Source: a virus | DNA length: 54,756 nucleotides | Virus record (IMG/VR): IMGVR_UViG_3300020173_000001 | Span: 1-54,756 of that record | Strand: one strand, 5' to 3' | In this document: positions 43,701 to 52,260 of the stretch, one piece after another | Numbering within the stretch: the first letter of the stretch is position 1 | Layout: each line of letters starts with the position of its first letter | Notes under the pieces: model-generated | Told to the model about the DNA's origin: nothing | Seen by the model: only the letters and a program-made list of their open reading frames with translations | Database searches by the model: none | Program-made: the position numbers and the translations under genes

Positions 43701-45356
43701 ATTAAATTTTCTTACAGCAGTTTTTCCAAAAACATAATCACCTAAAACATTTGCAAAGATATTGTCAACTTCATCTAATTCTTGTATGCTTCTTCTTGTA
43801 ATTGATCTTTCTTTTAAACCGTATTTCTGACTTAATTGAGATACAATTGCATCTTTACTAGTATTACCATCTAAAAAACGACTTTTTAACTTTGCCATAT
43901 CATCTATAATATTAGATAAACCCAACTGTGTTGCTTGCTCTGCAGTGTCTTGATCTCCTATAGATCTAAAATTGTAATTATAACTATCTATATCTTTTAC
44001 AAATTTATCTGTAAACTCAAGACCTCCCATATGATAAGGAAAAATCATATCATTAAATTCTGTTTGATAGTGAAGACCTATATCACCTAAAGTTGGTTTA
44101 GATGTTTCTTGTTCTTTAATTTTTTTAGCAATTGCTTTATCTGCTACCGTATGTTGTTGTACAGCATCACTTTGTAATTCTTCGACAAGAAAAAACTTTT
44201 CTTTTACTGGAAGATCTGGATGATTATTATCTACGATAGCTCCTCTTACGTGAGCTAAAATATTAGTATCTGGTTCAAATACACCAGCAAAATGACTTGC
44301 ACCATATTCAGTTCCTTTAGTGTTTTGATTTGTAATAAGTATTTCTTTGTAATTATCTAAAGGTTCTACCATAAACCCATTAATATTAAGAGCTACTCTT
44401 TGTACATCAGAGTATCTTGTTTGTAGTCCATCAAGAACTTCTATGTGTGTATATGGTACATTTCTATCTGCAAGATTTTTTAATTCTTGTTTAGAATATT
44501 TTTTATTATCATCTAAGTTCTCTAAAAGACCTGACCAATATAATTCTGTTTTATTTATTTTTGGTGCTCTTTTTTCTAAAAACTTTTTAATTTGAAAACC
44601 AGACATACCATCTTTACCAATGGCAAGATTGTCTAAAGAACCTAAAACAGAACTACGAAAATCTGCTAAATCTGCTTGAACCTCTACATTACTAGCGTTT
44701 ACACTTCTAACTAAAGGATTTGTTTGTTTTTTAGATTTAGTAGGTGTTACTTCTGAATCCATATAATCAGTAATATCATCAAGACTTACATCATCTTGAC
44801 CAACTACTTCTGCACCAACACCTACAGTACCAGAACGTTCTGTTGGTGTACCTTTTAAAAACTCCATGTCACCACCAAAGACTGCTTTGGTTTGACCTAC
44901 TATATCAGCTTTAACTCCACTAGGTATAGCAGAACTTGCTGCTTTTGCAGTAACTGTTGCTGCTTTAGCTGCAGGAATTAACTCCAGTGCAGTCATAGCA
45001 TCACCAATAACAGCTTCTCTTGCAGCAGTTACTTGTTGATCTGTAGCTTGATCGTATGATACACCGTACATACTTTGTAATCTTGTATCTAAATCTTCAC
45101 TACCAAGTCTTTGTACACTGTCTTTAATATCTGTAATAACTTCTTTAGTTGTTTCTATTGGACTAGTAACAAACTCTTTAGCCCCCTCATAGATACCAAC
45201 AGCAGCATCTTTGAGGAATCCTATTTCATCCTCATTAATTGCTTTACCTAGTTTTTCACCAAATGATTCGTATTCGTTATCTAAACCAAGTATATTATCT
45301 ACAATTAGCTCACCATAACCCATACCTTTTTTCATCTGTTCATTAAGACTAGTCAT
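40779..45356 (-). CDS. Multidomain virion protein with cysteine peptidase-like domain
   Basis: 1525 residues. Residues about 330-400 (NYKEILITN, HFAGVFEPDTNILAHVRG, FFLVEELQSD) resemble a domain of large phage polyvalent proteins ending in an E-QSD motif. Residues about 800-960 look like a TIGR02594/NlpC-P60-type hydrolase: Cys839 in SWCAAFVNHIL, His904 in TIDHVAFYAGG and Asn928 in VVGGNQRD. Residues 1028-1085 carry the marine-phage segment DDIPAQLSEGEYVVPADVV. GG boxes and Pro/Gln-rich stretches follow, then a basic tail. Probably packaged and possibly ejected, with wall-cleaving ability. Confidence 0.75.
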   Translation of the reverse strand: MTSLNEQMKKGMGYGELIVDNILGLDNEYESFGEKLGKAINEDEIGFLKDAAVGIYEGAKEFVTSPIETTKEVITDIKDSVQRLGSEDLDTRLQSMYGVSYDQATDQQVTAAREAVIGDAMTALELIPAAKAATVTAKAASSAIPSGVKADIVGQTKAVFGGDMEFLKGTPTERSGTVGVGAEVVGQDDVSLDDITDYMDSEVTPTKSKKQTNPLVRSVNASNVEVQADLADFRSSVLGSLDNLAIGKDGMSGFQIKKFLEKRAPKINKTELYWSGLLENLDDNKKYSKQELKNLADRNVPYTHIEVLDGLQTRYSDVQRVALNINGFMVEPLDNYKEILITNQNTKGTEYGASHFAGVFEPDTNILAHVRGAIVDNNHPDLPVKEKFFLVEELQSDAVQQHTVADKAIAKKIKEQETSKPTLGDIGLHYQTEFNDMIFPYHMGGLEFTDKFVKDIDSYNYNFRSIGDQDTAEQATQLGLSNIIDDMAKLKSRFLDGNTSKDAIVSQLSQKYGLKERSITRRSIQELDEVDNIFANVLGDYVFGKTAVRKFNKENDNEFKEDLINIFKGININTGIEKDLVPAKLSDTIRMSLLAVIKESKNNGVNKIYIPTPKVISKAHDLSLEAAKNTYSDGVRKVLRTLNNETNGKIKFKNKNPEGISYYEDKDSVGIEIDITDFDLPDNPQFRFNRGGLAATQTEQMMGMPTAGDPAIIDPTTGQPYSPAASMRQQEEITRQAEAKEEFNTLKLPENIQEEAEEILRPKLRPEGLPNVYETRTPIDKILELGYLIRGKQGGAREPTKIISGLNQQTDLKAIQGFLDTALGENHGLDVSSEEVSWCAAFVNHILTEMGADTLGQKTKYNKIRANEYKNYGKPVDLESAQEGDIVLFDFQKPGEKGHGTIDHVAFYAGGRIEDTAAEGYINVVGGNQRDLERGGVGVTIVRGEERPHLYNISNVAGIRRITYDGDAYKIAQSHKDSDPIFKTFLPEEHEDYALNLQGSYNKGGMTMDGQMEMAFMQQGGLKDDGMKQDPVSGNPIPNGSMAKEVRDDIPAQLSEGEYVVPADVVRYLGVKHFEDLRNKAKEGLQSMEANGRIGGEPVPVGGPKAAPMMQQQMQPPMPQAPTPYSPAPTPPQPQQMAMGGDLSPEEMQEINSIMMAQGGMVPTDPYQQQQTQYQQPMAAGAANGTDMSPYNSNFSFYNPPGMSAKEAISTPNVYSPNFSWETPAGGTAIGTTESEVPVESEETCKARGLVYNPDTKMCEVPLPTVSPTRDDTGPSISDEQDKPADPNAWIKDYNYSSDQSLYASSISALESPKIGSIEALVNKVFGGTVLGTLGKAGTAAQIAANIKILESQGSTELASNLQEQLNGYITQNNLEWIPSFMIDGDQLAAGAKGILKADPTSLFNVGASYRTPTAEQIKRSTGRDVTGGGLEEAKKIIEKTKKEGPTEKQKEASERVKKALEGSKSTEEILKPSRKERDRRESAAERIARDTSAARERSKKAEKKYGKATGGRATGGLVSRPKNK

Positions 45357-45543
45357 TATTTACTTTATCCCTAAGTTTAGTTAAAGATCTTAATGCACGT
45401 ATTTCACCCTGCAGTCTGTAAATTTCTGCAGGATCATCATACTGTTCCATTTGTTTATGTGCGAATGAAATACGAAAGTAAATTTCTTCCAGCATTGCAT
45501 CCCACTGAGGTTTGTTATTTACGACTAGTTTTAACTGGCTCAC
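45349..45543 (-). CDS. Small portal-linked protein, GTG start
   Basis: 64 residues, helical. Its GTG overlaps the portal TGA (GTGA), so it is coupled to the portal. A small protein of this kind, with AEIYRLQGEIRALRSL, is usual between portal and downstream genes in related phages. Function unknown. Confidence 0.7.
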   Translation of the reverse strand: MSQLKLVVNNKPQWDAMLEEIYFRISFAHKQMEQYDDPAEIYRLQGEIRALRSLTKLRDKVNND

Positions 45544-47645
45544 TGTACAGGTGCTCCACCAGTATTACCTGAGAAGCCCTGTTCTCCCGGCTGAGGGGCT
45601 GTACCAGTTCCTATATTGCCACCCCCACTACCTTGGGTATCCTGAACCTGAACACCCGCAGGTGCTCCCTGTGGGCCACTTTGTGGTGGTACACCCGGTT
45701 GTGGTTCAGGTGCTGGTGGTGGGTTTGCTTCTTGAAACTTTTTAAGGACTTCAGCTTGCACCGCTGCCTGTTGCATATTGTTGCCTACCTTATCAGGATC
45801 AAGATCCATAGACTTAGCAATCTCACGTACAATATAATCCATACGTGCAAATGGTGCTAGTGCAGGATTTTGTACAACTTGTAAGAACTGCAGTAAACGT
45901 TGACTACGTACTTCATTAGCCATCAAACTTTCAGTACCACGAGCTTTTACTTCAAGATCACCTTTAATATCTGACTCAAAGTTAAACTGCATATTAAAAT
46001 TAAAGAAAGCTTTACCTAATGGTGCTAGCAAATAATCATCAATATTTTTAACTACATTGCGAATAGAACCGTTGGCAGCAGACATAAGCATAGAGATACC
46101 AGAAGCAGTACGACCAACACCCGTAACCCCTGTTTGACCATGTGCGAAAGATGGAAATCCAGTTGATTCATCAGATAGTACCCTTGCTTTATCAAACATC
46201 TGCATGTTTTCATTAGATACGTTGGGAAATTTAGTACCAAAAATGGCTTGTCCGGGTGCTCCACCTTGTCTGCGGAACACTTTTCCGGGGTACACAGACA
46301 AGTCCTGCCCCGGTACTAGATTAGTTTCATCAATCTCAATAAGTAAATTACCTGATAATGCAGCATTATCTACTGCCATACGCATAAACCCATTCATTAA
46401 GGTTTGTGTATCGTCCATGTTTTCAGCAATACCTACACCAAAAATACTGTAAGGATTCATTTCATATGGTGCTGCAAAATATGGAATGTACGCAGGAGTA
46501 AATGGATTCATTACTAAACGTAACACCTGTCCATTACAGATCCAAGCATTTACGCTTAATTGCTCTGCATCTTTTAGGTCATCAGGGATATCAATATCCT
46601 GTTCAATTAGTAACTCAGTATCTACAAAACCCCAGAACTCTAAAACTTCAAAGCGTTGTGCTTGATCTTGCTCTGAATTATCTTCCATTACATGTTCCCA
46701 CCACTCTTTGTTGTAGGACTCACCTAAACGTAATGCATTATTAATTGCATTCTCACGAAAGTATGGACGATTTTTTAAACCACGTAATTGTGAACGAGAC
46801 ATTTTGTGACGCTCTACAATATACTCTGCTTCTTCCATAGTAGCAGCATCTGGGTCTGGATAAAAATTCCATATAGATACAGAGCTAGTTTGTGGGATAG
46901 TTTTAAACATAGGAGAGTAATTACCCTCTTCATCCCAATTAGCATATTCTTTATCTACAGCAAATGGACCTTTCATAATACCAGTACCAAACAATGCTGC
47001 TTCAAAAGCTGCAGCACGAAGATGTTTCTTTGCGTGAGACTCTTCTAGTTGATCATGGATTTTCTTTTCCATTTTCTTTGCTGCAACTTCAGCAGGATGA
47101 AACTGTGGTGATGTGGGAGTTTTAGCAGGTCCGGGTTCTAAGTAATCCATAACTGGATCTAAGCTTGCTTTCATACCAGAAAGACGCTCTCTAAAATCTT
47201 CATATGTTTCACCGGGAAGTAAATCTGGTAAGTCTTCATTAGCTTTACGTTGATCTGCATTAGTTTCAAAACTTACTGTTTCTTCTACACCATCAGGAAG
47301 AACAGTGGGATCAATAGTAATGGGAAATTTATTACCACCAAATAATACTTCTGCAATCTGACCATATGCAGCTAGTACTTTTGTTTTAGTTACTTTAACA
47401 AATACTTGTGATTTTTCTGTAGAACTAAATTGTACATCAGGACCATAAATACCACGATAGTTACGATAAGCTTGAATCCAACGTTGCTCATCAAGTTCTC
47501 GTGCAGTTTCTGCTTTAGAATATTTATCTTTAACAAATTGAACAATTTGTCCTGTTGCTGGATCAGAATAATCTTCTTCCTTAACATCTTCTACGGATGA
47601 AGTTTCCTCCATGTCCATCATCATATCTTCAAATTCTTCTTCCAT
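45540..47645 (-). CDS. Portal protein
   Basis: 701 residues. Acidic start, then an alpha/beta portal body (LDEQRWIQAYRNYRGIYG, YVFGKTA-free core, DEQRW region, NPFTPAYIPYFAAPYEMNP, GMAENMDD-like segment GIAENMDDTQ) and a Pro/Gly/Gln-rich flexible tail (last 60 residues). Upstream lies the large terminase, downstream the scaffold and capsid, as expected for the dodecameric DNA-entry ring. Confidence 0.88.
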   Translation of the reverse strand: MEEEFEDMMMDMEETSSVEDVKEEDYSDPATGQIVQFVKDKYSKAETARELDEQRWIQAYRNYRGIYGPDVQFSSTEKSQVFVKVTKTKVLAAYGQIAEVLFGGNKFPITIDPTVLPDGVEETVSFETNADQRKANEDLPDLLPGETYEDFRERLSGMKASLDPVMDYLEPGPAKTPTSPQFHPAEVAAKKMEKKIHDQLEESHAKKHLRAAAFEAALFGTGIMKGPFAVDKEYANWDEEGNYSPMFKTIPQTSSVSIWNFYPDPDAATMEEAEYIVERHKMSRSQLRGLKNRPYFRENAINNALRLGESYNKEWWEHVMEDNSEQDQAQRFEVLEFWGFVDTELLIEQDIDIPDDLKDAEQLSVNAWICNGQVLRLVMNPFTPAYIPYFAAPYEMNPYSIFGVGIAENMDDTQTLMNGFMRMAVDNAALSGNLLIEIDETNLVPGQDLSVYPGKVFRRQGGAPGQAIFGTKFPNVSNENMQMFDKARVLSDESTGFPSFAHGQTGVTGVGRTASGISMLMSAANGSIRNVVKNIDDYLLAPLGKAFFNFNMQFNFESDIKGDLEVKARGTESLMANEVRSQRLLQFLQVVQNPALAPFARMDYIVREIAKSMDLDPDKVGNNMQQAAVQAEVLKKFQEANPPPAPEPQPGVPPQSGPQGAPAGVQVQDTQGSGGGNIGTGTAPQPGEQGFSGNTGGAPVQ

Positions 47646-47654
47646 ATTCTATCC

Positions 47655-49100
47655 TTAATATCCAAATTTTGCGTCTGAAACTTGAAACCCTGTACGATGA
47701 TTATTTGCATCAAAGTCAAATAGGTTGCTACGTGGTCTGGTCATTACACCATATCTTAAGGCATCGTATAAGTGATCTTCCGCATTTGTATCTACATCTT
47801 CTGGATTATTTTTATCCAAAGGTAAGGCAGGTAGCTGAGAAATGGTATTAGTACAATTGTTAAAAAATACCAATCTAGGTTCTTCTGTAAATTCGTCAAC
47901 TTGTAATCTTCTATGTAATTCATTTTTACCTGCTACACGAGAGCCTCTAGATCTATCGGAAGGACGCCACCGACAACCTTTCATAATCATCTGTTCAGCC
48001 AATGATGGCCCAGTATCACCACGATTATGCCATAAACTAGAATCCAAAACACCATAGCGTATTTTTTCACCATCTTCTGCTTCTAGTATCATATCCGCTA
48101 AATCTGTAGCAGTAACCTTAGATACATACATTTCCCTATATACAACTAATTGTTCTGCTGGAGTTACTGCAATCCAAACAACACCTGTGTGGGAACCATA
48201 CCCATAGTCACATGCTCTAAACTTAGCCCAACTATTAGGTATATCGTAAGGTTCTATTACATGTTGTCTACGATTAAACTCTGGAAAGGCTGCACCTTCG
48301 TTAATATCCCAGTCACCTTCTAGTAGCTGTCTTCGCTGATGCTCAGGTAACGACAAAAGATTAGCTTCATACATACCATCTTCTGCTAAATAAGGATTAT
48401 CGAATAAGGTAGCAGGGATAAACCTACGTCTAAATAAGGGCTGACCTTCTTTACTGTGTCCTTTAGGCCAACAAATAATTTCACCACTATCTGCATCCGT
48501 AGCCCAAAAAGCTTTATTAGGAGTATTAGGGTCAATAAAAGTTTTCTTTACCCATTGATGGCCCGGACCTCCGGGGTTGCTTGTTGCCCTCATATATAAG
48601 GGTAGTCCACTGGCTTTGGTTGTCCGAAGTCGTGACCTCATATAGTTCCAAGGATAGGGTGTAGGCCATTGCGTTAATTCGTCAAAACCGATCCAGTTGA
48701 ACGCCTGACCTTGATACCTCATAACATCATCATCACGATCAAGGTAAGACATCCAGAGTGTTGCTCCACTCGGAGCTACCCAAGTCTTATCTCTTTCCAT
48801 AAACTTAATACCGGGAATTGCTTTGGGGTATAGTTGTTTAGATACAGAGATAAGTTCTCTTAGTTCTTCAGTACTTCTACGTACTAAAAGCATTCTAGCG
48901 TTAGGGTTATTTAAATAACGTACAGGATCAGCAACTAAACTATAAGATTTACCACCACCTGCTGATCCACCGTATAGTACTTCTTGTTCAGTAGAAGCTA
49001 AAAACTCTGTCTGTGGACCGGGGTTAGGTTCAAATATAACTTCTCTGGTATTAAATTCTTCTACTTGCTCAACTTGAAGAGACTCTGGTTTCTTTTCCAC
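47655..49100 (-). CDS. terL: Terminase large subunit
   Basis: About 481 residues from GTG 49100; a TTG at 49202 would add 34 Lys-rich residues but overlaps the upstream gene by 134 bases. Counting from that TTG, Walker A is GGSAGGGKS (78-86), Walker B ends FDE (D174, E175), the coupling motif is ATSNPGG (206-212), and the RNase H-like nuclease acids are Asp332, Asp387 and Asp476/480. It packages DNA into the prohead. The start is uncertain. Confidence 0.92.
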   Translation of the reverse strand: MEKKPESLQVEQVEEFNTREVIFEPNPGPQTEFLASTEQEVLYGGSAGGGKSYSLVADPVRYLNNPNARMLLVRRSTEELRELISVSKQLYPKAIPGIKFMERDKTWVAPSGATLWMSYLDRDDDVMRYQGQAFNWIGFDELTQWPTPYPWNYMRSRLRTTKASGLPLYMRATSNPGGPGHQWVKKTFIDPNTPNKAFWATDADSGEIICWPKGHSKEGQPLFRRRFIPATLFDNPYLAEDGMYEANLLSLPEHQRRQLLEGDWDINEGAAFPEFNRRQHVIEPYDIPNSWAKFRACDYGYGSHTGVVWIAVTPAEQLVVYREMYVSKVTATDLADMILEAEDGEKIRYGVLDSSLWHNRGDTGPSLAEQMIMKGCRWRPSDRSRGSRVAGKNELHRRLQVDEFTEEPRLVFFNNCTNTISQLPALPLDKNNPEDVDTNAEDHLYDALRYGVMTRPRSNLFDFDANNHRTGFQVSDAKFGY

Positions 49101-49479
49101 CGAGTCTTTCTTCTTCGAGCTTCTTCGCCTTTTCGAGGGCTTTTTTGTATTTTTCAGCAAGCTGGCGTTGGTTTGCAGCTTCTCTCTGACGCTTTCGTTC
49201 AATTTGAACTCTCTTCATTAAACCTACGTGAGATATATACCTACCTGATTCTTCACTTAACCAAGCAGCTACATCTCTGTAGCTATATTGTTTTAGGTAT
49301 TTCTTACCTTCCTCTAAAAGATCTAACTCTTCTGGAATAGGTAATAGTATATCACAATCGTCAGGATCTTGTCTATAGCCAAATGGAACTAGCCTACCTA
49401 CTCTTACAACTTTTCTCCACTCAAACTTTTCGTTTGGCTTTGGAGCAGGTAGTGTCCAAACTTTATTAATCTTCTTCAT
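49069..49479 (-). CDS. Conserved protein between terminase genes, HTH-like
   Basis: 136 residues. LKQYSYRDVAAWLSEESGRYISHVGLMKRV resembles a resolvase-like helix-turn-helix and the C-terminus is a Lys/Glu coiled coil. The same gene lies beside terL in other marine podoviruses. It overlaps the small terminase gene by 14 bases. It may be a second DNA-recognition component of packaging; unproven. Confidence 0.7.
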   Translation of the reverse strand: MKKINKVWTLPAPKPNEKFEWRKVVRVGRLVPFGYRQDPDDCDILLPIPEELDLLEEGKKYLKQYSYRDVAAWLSEESGRYISHVGLMKRVQIERKRQREAANQRQLAEKYKKALEKAKKLEEERLGGKETRVSSS

Positions 49480-49831
49480 TTTTAGGTGGTAAAATAAACA
49501 AAGGGCTTGCTGCAGTTACTTCTACTTTATCTGATGCTTTAAATCCGCTACGATCTAATACATCTTTAGCTGCTGCCATTTTCTCTTTATTACCTAAATC
49601 AGTTGGACTATCCATAATTTGTTTCATAGAATAAGCAGCTTTAGTTGCACTAGCAGCAATAAAACGTTTAGTACGATCTGCAATTTCATCTTGCAAAGAA
49701 TTTACAATAGCTGAGGTTGCGACAGTCTCAGCATACCCAGCTAATTTTCTTGCTTGAGATAAATTACCTTGAGCTTCTTCAAAAAGAACATCAAGAAACT
49801 TTTGTTGTTTTTCTGTTAAATTACGGCTCAT
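49466..49831 (-). CDS. terS: Probable terminase small subunit
   Basis: 121 residues. LTEKQQKFLDVLFEEAQGNLSQARKLAGY is the N-terminal helical DNA-binding pattern of small terminases, and the C-terminus VLDRSGFKASDKVEV...LFILPPK is typical as well. Upstream of terL with one gene between. Confidence 0.8.
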   Translation of the reverse strand: MSRNLTEKQQKFLDVLFEEAQGNLSQARKLAGYAETVATSAIVNSLQDEIADRTKRFIAASATKAAYSMKQIMDSPTDLGNKEKMAAAKDVLDRSGFKASDKVEVTAASPLFILPPKNEED

Positions 49832-50088
49832 GTGATTTTCCTGTGCGGTTTTACTTTGGCTCTAACTTTTTTAGGTTGAGCCACAAACTGCTTACCCGCC
49901 TTAGTGCCTTTTCGTTTTGCTCGTGTTGTAGCGGCATACTCAGAAGTACTAAGAGACTTAATAGCCTTTTCAGGTAGATACCTTTCGCCTGTAGCCTTTG
50001 GACCTTGCGTTGATGGTTTACCACTTTTGGTTCTCCATTTTTGTTTGGTCCAAGACTTCAGGCTTTTTTGTGATTTAGAGAGGGCCAT
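49828..50088 (-). CDS. Basic DUF5872-like protein
   Basis: 86 residues, very basic. WTKQKWRTKSGKPS, ERYLPEKAIKSLS and EYAATTRAKRKG follow the DUF5872-like pattern seen in phages and large viruses. Function unknown; DNA binding is plausible. Coupled to terS by ATGA. Confidence 0.7.
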   Translation of the reverse strand: MALSKSQKSLKSWTKQKWRTKSGKPSTQGPKATGERYLPEKAIKSLSTSEYAATTRAKRKGTKAGKQFVAQPKKVRAKVKPHRKIT

Positions 50089-50273
50089 TACTTATAGCCC
50101 CCGCCCTTTGCTTTGTATTGTTTTGCAACCATTTGTGCCTTCCTAGCTGACCACTGTCCGGGCTTTCCACCCTTGCTGCCAGCTTTAACGGATGCAACAA
50201 GACGCTTACGCATAGTAGGCTTAGTATAGTTACCCGCTGCATTTACCGTAGACTTTTTGGTAGACTTCACCAC
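50088..50273 (-). CDS. Small basic conserved phage protein, GTG start
   Basis: 61 residues; AGSKGGKPGQWSARKAQMVA followed by KQYKAKGGGYK is a strongly conserved phrase in marine phages. GTG start at 50273. It overlaps the upstream gene by 44 bases and the downstream one by a single base. Confidence 0.75.
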   Translation of the reverse strand: MVKSTKKSTVNAAGNYTKPTMRKRLVASVKAGSKGGKPGQWSARKAQMVAKQYKAKGGGYK

Positions 50274-50382
50274 GACTTATCCCCATATCATGCAGTTCTT
50301 TATTACTCATGTTCATGAGTACCCAATAATCTGCTCTTCGTTGTTGGTTCTCTTGGAACCGTTTTAATAAACGTTTAAACAT
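50230..50382 (-). CDS. DUF1127 (YjiS)-like small protein
   Basis: 50 residues. RRADYWVLMNMSNKELHDMG then ISRGEV matches the DUF1127 pattern (R..xL..MS..EL.DMGI.R..I), a family abundant in alphaproteobacteria and linked there to RNA turnover and phosphate or stress responses. AAGGAG precedes ATG 50382. First gene after the promoter at 50428-50456. It overlaps the next gene in another frame, so it is easily missed. Confidence 0.75.
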   Translation of the reverse strand: MFKRLLKRFQENQQRRADYWVLMNMSNKELHDMGISRGEVYQKVYGKCSG

Positions 50383-50427
50383 TGCACCACTCCTTTTATC
50401 TTGTGCAGGAGTAGTTTTACATATTTA

Positions 50428-50456
50428 GTTATATCATACTACAGACAAAATTGCAA
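50428..50456 (-). promoter_or_regulatory. Promoter before the terminase/portal block
   Basis: On the minus strand TTGCAA (50456-50451), 17-bp spacer, TATAAC (50433-50428), followed by TAAA. It lies in an 86-bp gap and should feed the DUF1127-like gene, terminase and portal. Confidence 0.7.
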
Positions 50457-50468
50457 CCCCGTTATGCA

Positions 50469-50828
50469 TTACCTGTTAGGGTTGTAGAATTGTCGTACAG
50501 AAATAAACATCTCTAAAGCACCACCACCATTAAATGCACTGATCTTGTCACCAGCATGGAGATGCATCCTATCAGAAGTAATTACATTATACACATCTTT
50601 ACCAGCAATAGATTTATCATTTACGATGTGATGGTACGTATTTGTGTCTGCGTGATACCATTGAATAGTTACGTTTTGTGTGGATGTTGAGCCGTTACTT
50701 ACGTGAAGAAAGTCTACTGTTGCATCGTGATTAGGTGGACACGTATAAATAGTATCAGCACTAGCACCGCCTGATGTAGCGGTGATAGTTATTGCTTCTG
50801 TATCTGTAGTGTAGTTACGATCTACCAC
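50469..50828 (-). CDS. Beta-rich structural protein, GTG start
   Basis: 119 residues; VDFLHVSNGSTSTQNVTIQW and MFISVRQFYN give a beta-sandwich look common in marine phage particle proteins. GTG start directly after the upstream TAA. Exact role unknown. Confidence 0.65.
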   Translation of the reverse strand: MVDRNYTTDTEAITITATSGGASADTIYTCPPNHDATVDFLHVSNGSTSTQNVTIQWYHADTNTYHHIVNDKSIAGKDVYNVITSDRMHLHAGDKISAFNGGGALEMFISVRQFYNPNR

Positions 50829-51296
50829 TTACTTTTTCTTTTGTTTATTAAAGGCTTTCATAGCCTCACGCATATTGTAGCCTTTAGTGTCTTCATTTTT
50901 AAACTTAGTTTTGTTCTTGTTAAAGAAAGCATTAAATTCTGCAGATTGACCTTTTAATCCGCTAGGAGATTTGGGATCTAACTTACGTTTAACTGATTCA
51001 CGTAAACCATCCCCACGTCCACCTTTAGTGTCACTAATTGTGCTAGTAATAATATTATTTTTCTTTGCTGCACCTAATGGTTTTTTCTTAGGTTTAATAG
51101 CAGCAAGAGGTTTTTTTAGATCTTCTGCATATACAGCAGCCATTACCTTACCACTTTTATCTGTATAATAAAGTGATCCAGCTTTCTTAGCGGCAGCAAT
51201 GCTTTTGTATTTACCTGCATTCTTTTTAGCTTGGGCAGCGGTCATACCCTTTGCCTTAAGTTGATTGTTTAAATATGTTCGTAATGTTACAGCCAT
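50829..51296 (-). CDS. Basic Lys-rich protein
   Basis: 155 residues, pI clearly high; Lys/Ala-rich with a phrase DTKGGRGDGLRESV in the middle. Possibly DNA-binding or structural; no family recognised. Confidence 0.6.
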   Translation of the reverse strand: MAVTLRTYLNNQLKAKGMTAAQAKKNAGKYKSIAAAKKAGSLYYTDKSGKVMAAVYAEDLKKPLAAIKPKKKPLGAAKKNNIITSTISDTKGGRGDGLRESVKRKLDPKSPSGLKGQSAEFNAFFNKNKTKFKNEDTKGYNMREAMKAFNKQKKK

Positions 51297-51306
51297 AATA
51301 TTTCTC

Positions 51307-51579
51307 CTACTTGTAAGTATTTTTAGGGTTGGCGATACCAGTATTCATAGTACCAGTAGATCTAACCATACCACCTTGATTATACATGGCTACTTTACCA
51401 CCCTTAGCGTATGCTTTCTTTTTCATCATAGCACCACCTTTAGCATAACCTTTCTTTTTAGCCATACCACCTTTATTCATAAAGCCCATTTTATTACGTA
51501 CATCTTTAGGTAAAGATGCTGCACCTTTATTTGGCGCTGGTTTTAAACCACCTTGGGCATATCCTTTTTTCTTCATCAT
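51307..51579 (-). CDS. Glycine/lysine repeat protein built of GG boxes
   Basis: 90 residues made of repeats such as KKKGYAKGGAMMKKKAYAKG and YNQGGMVRS. The same short hydrophobic-x-GG box occurs in the 991- and 1525-residue virion proteins. It may be a peptide that binds nucleic acid or virion partners. Low complexity, no fold expected. Confidence 0.65.
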   Translation of the reverse strand: MMKKKGYAQGGLKPAPNKGAASLPKDVRNKMGFMNKGGMAKKKGYAKGGAMMKKKAYAKGGKVAMYNQGGMVRSTGTMNTGIANPKNTYK

Positions 51580-51582
51580 AAT

Positions 51583-52257
51583 TTATTCCTCACTGTATAG
51601 ATTATTAAACACTCGTTGCGTATCCCATACGTAGTCTACGTTTTCTTTCGAGTTGTATGTATGTTGATTAGGTTTAAAGTCTGGAGCACCTTCTCCTACC
51701 TCAAACCATGCTGGATGAGTTACTCTCACTCTGTTATTGGGCAACGCAACAATGTTACCAGTATATTTACCTGCATCTAACAACTCCAATATATGAGACT
51801 GTTTATGTTGTGCAGGATCATCTGCTACTTCACTATCTGTATAGTCAACAGTAAAATAATACTTAGCTGGATAAAACTCCCCATCTATCTTTGCTATCCA
51901 AGGCGCTGGGCTTGCACGTTCTAGCTTATACACACTATGTGTATGCGACATACAATCCCAAGGTTGAGCTAAGTACGGAGGTAATTCTTCAGGCCATTCA
52001 GCCAAAGGGGTATCCGCAACCAACGCAGTAAGTGGCATCCTAGCCCACATCGCTCCACCATGAACGTTTTCTGATTCATCGAAGTCTGACTCACAACCTG
52101 TAAAGATAACTTGAAAGCTGAGTGTTCTGTTGGGGAGCGTAGTAACACCGATGACCATACAGTGAAGAAACTCTCCATGATATTCCTCTAGGTTCTTTGT
52201 GTACTCTCTACGTACCCATGCTTTAAAGTAAGGTATACTGCTAGTTAAATAAGACAT
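51583..52257 (-). CDS. Conserved hypothetical marine phage protein
   Basis: 224 residues, mixed fold, many Trp and acidic residues; WPEELPPYLAQPWDCMS and NNRVRVTHPAWFEVG are phrases I know from marine phage proteins without assigned function. Probably late and possibly structural. Confidence 0.65.
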   Translation of the reverse strand: MSYLTSSIPYFKAWVRREYTKNLEEYHGEFLHCMVIGVTTLPNRTLSFQVIFTGCESDFDESENVHGGAMWARMPLTALVADTPLAEWPEELPPYLAQPWDCMSHTHSVYKLERASPAPWIAKIDGEFYPAKYYFTVDYTDSEVADDPAQHKQSHILELLDAGKYTGNIVALPNNRVRVTHPAWFEVGEGAPDFKPNQHTYNSKENVDYVWDTQRVFNNLYSEE

Positions 52258-52260
52258 ACC

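Noticed and set aside
49101-49202. Extended terminase N-terminus from TTG 49202
   Set aside because: It would overlap the upstream gene by 134 bases; the added residues are Lys/Ser-rich and look like a frame-shifted copy of that gene's coiled coil.
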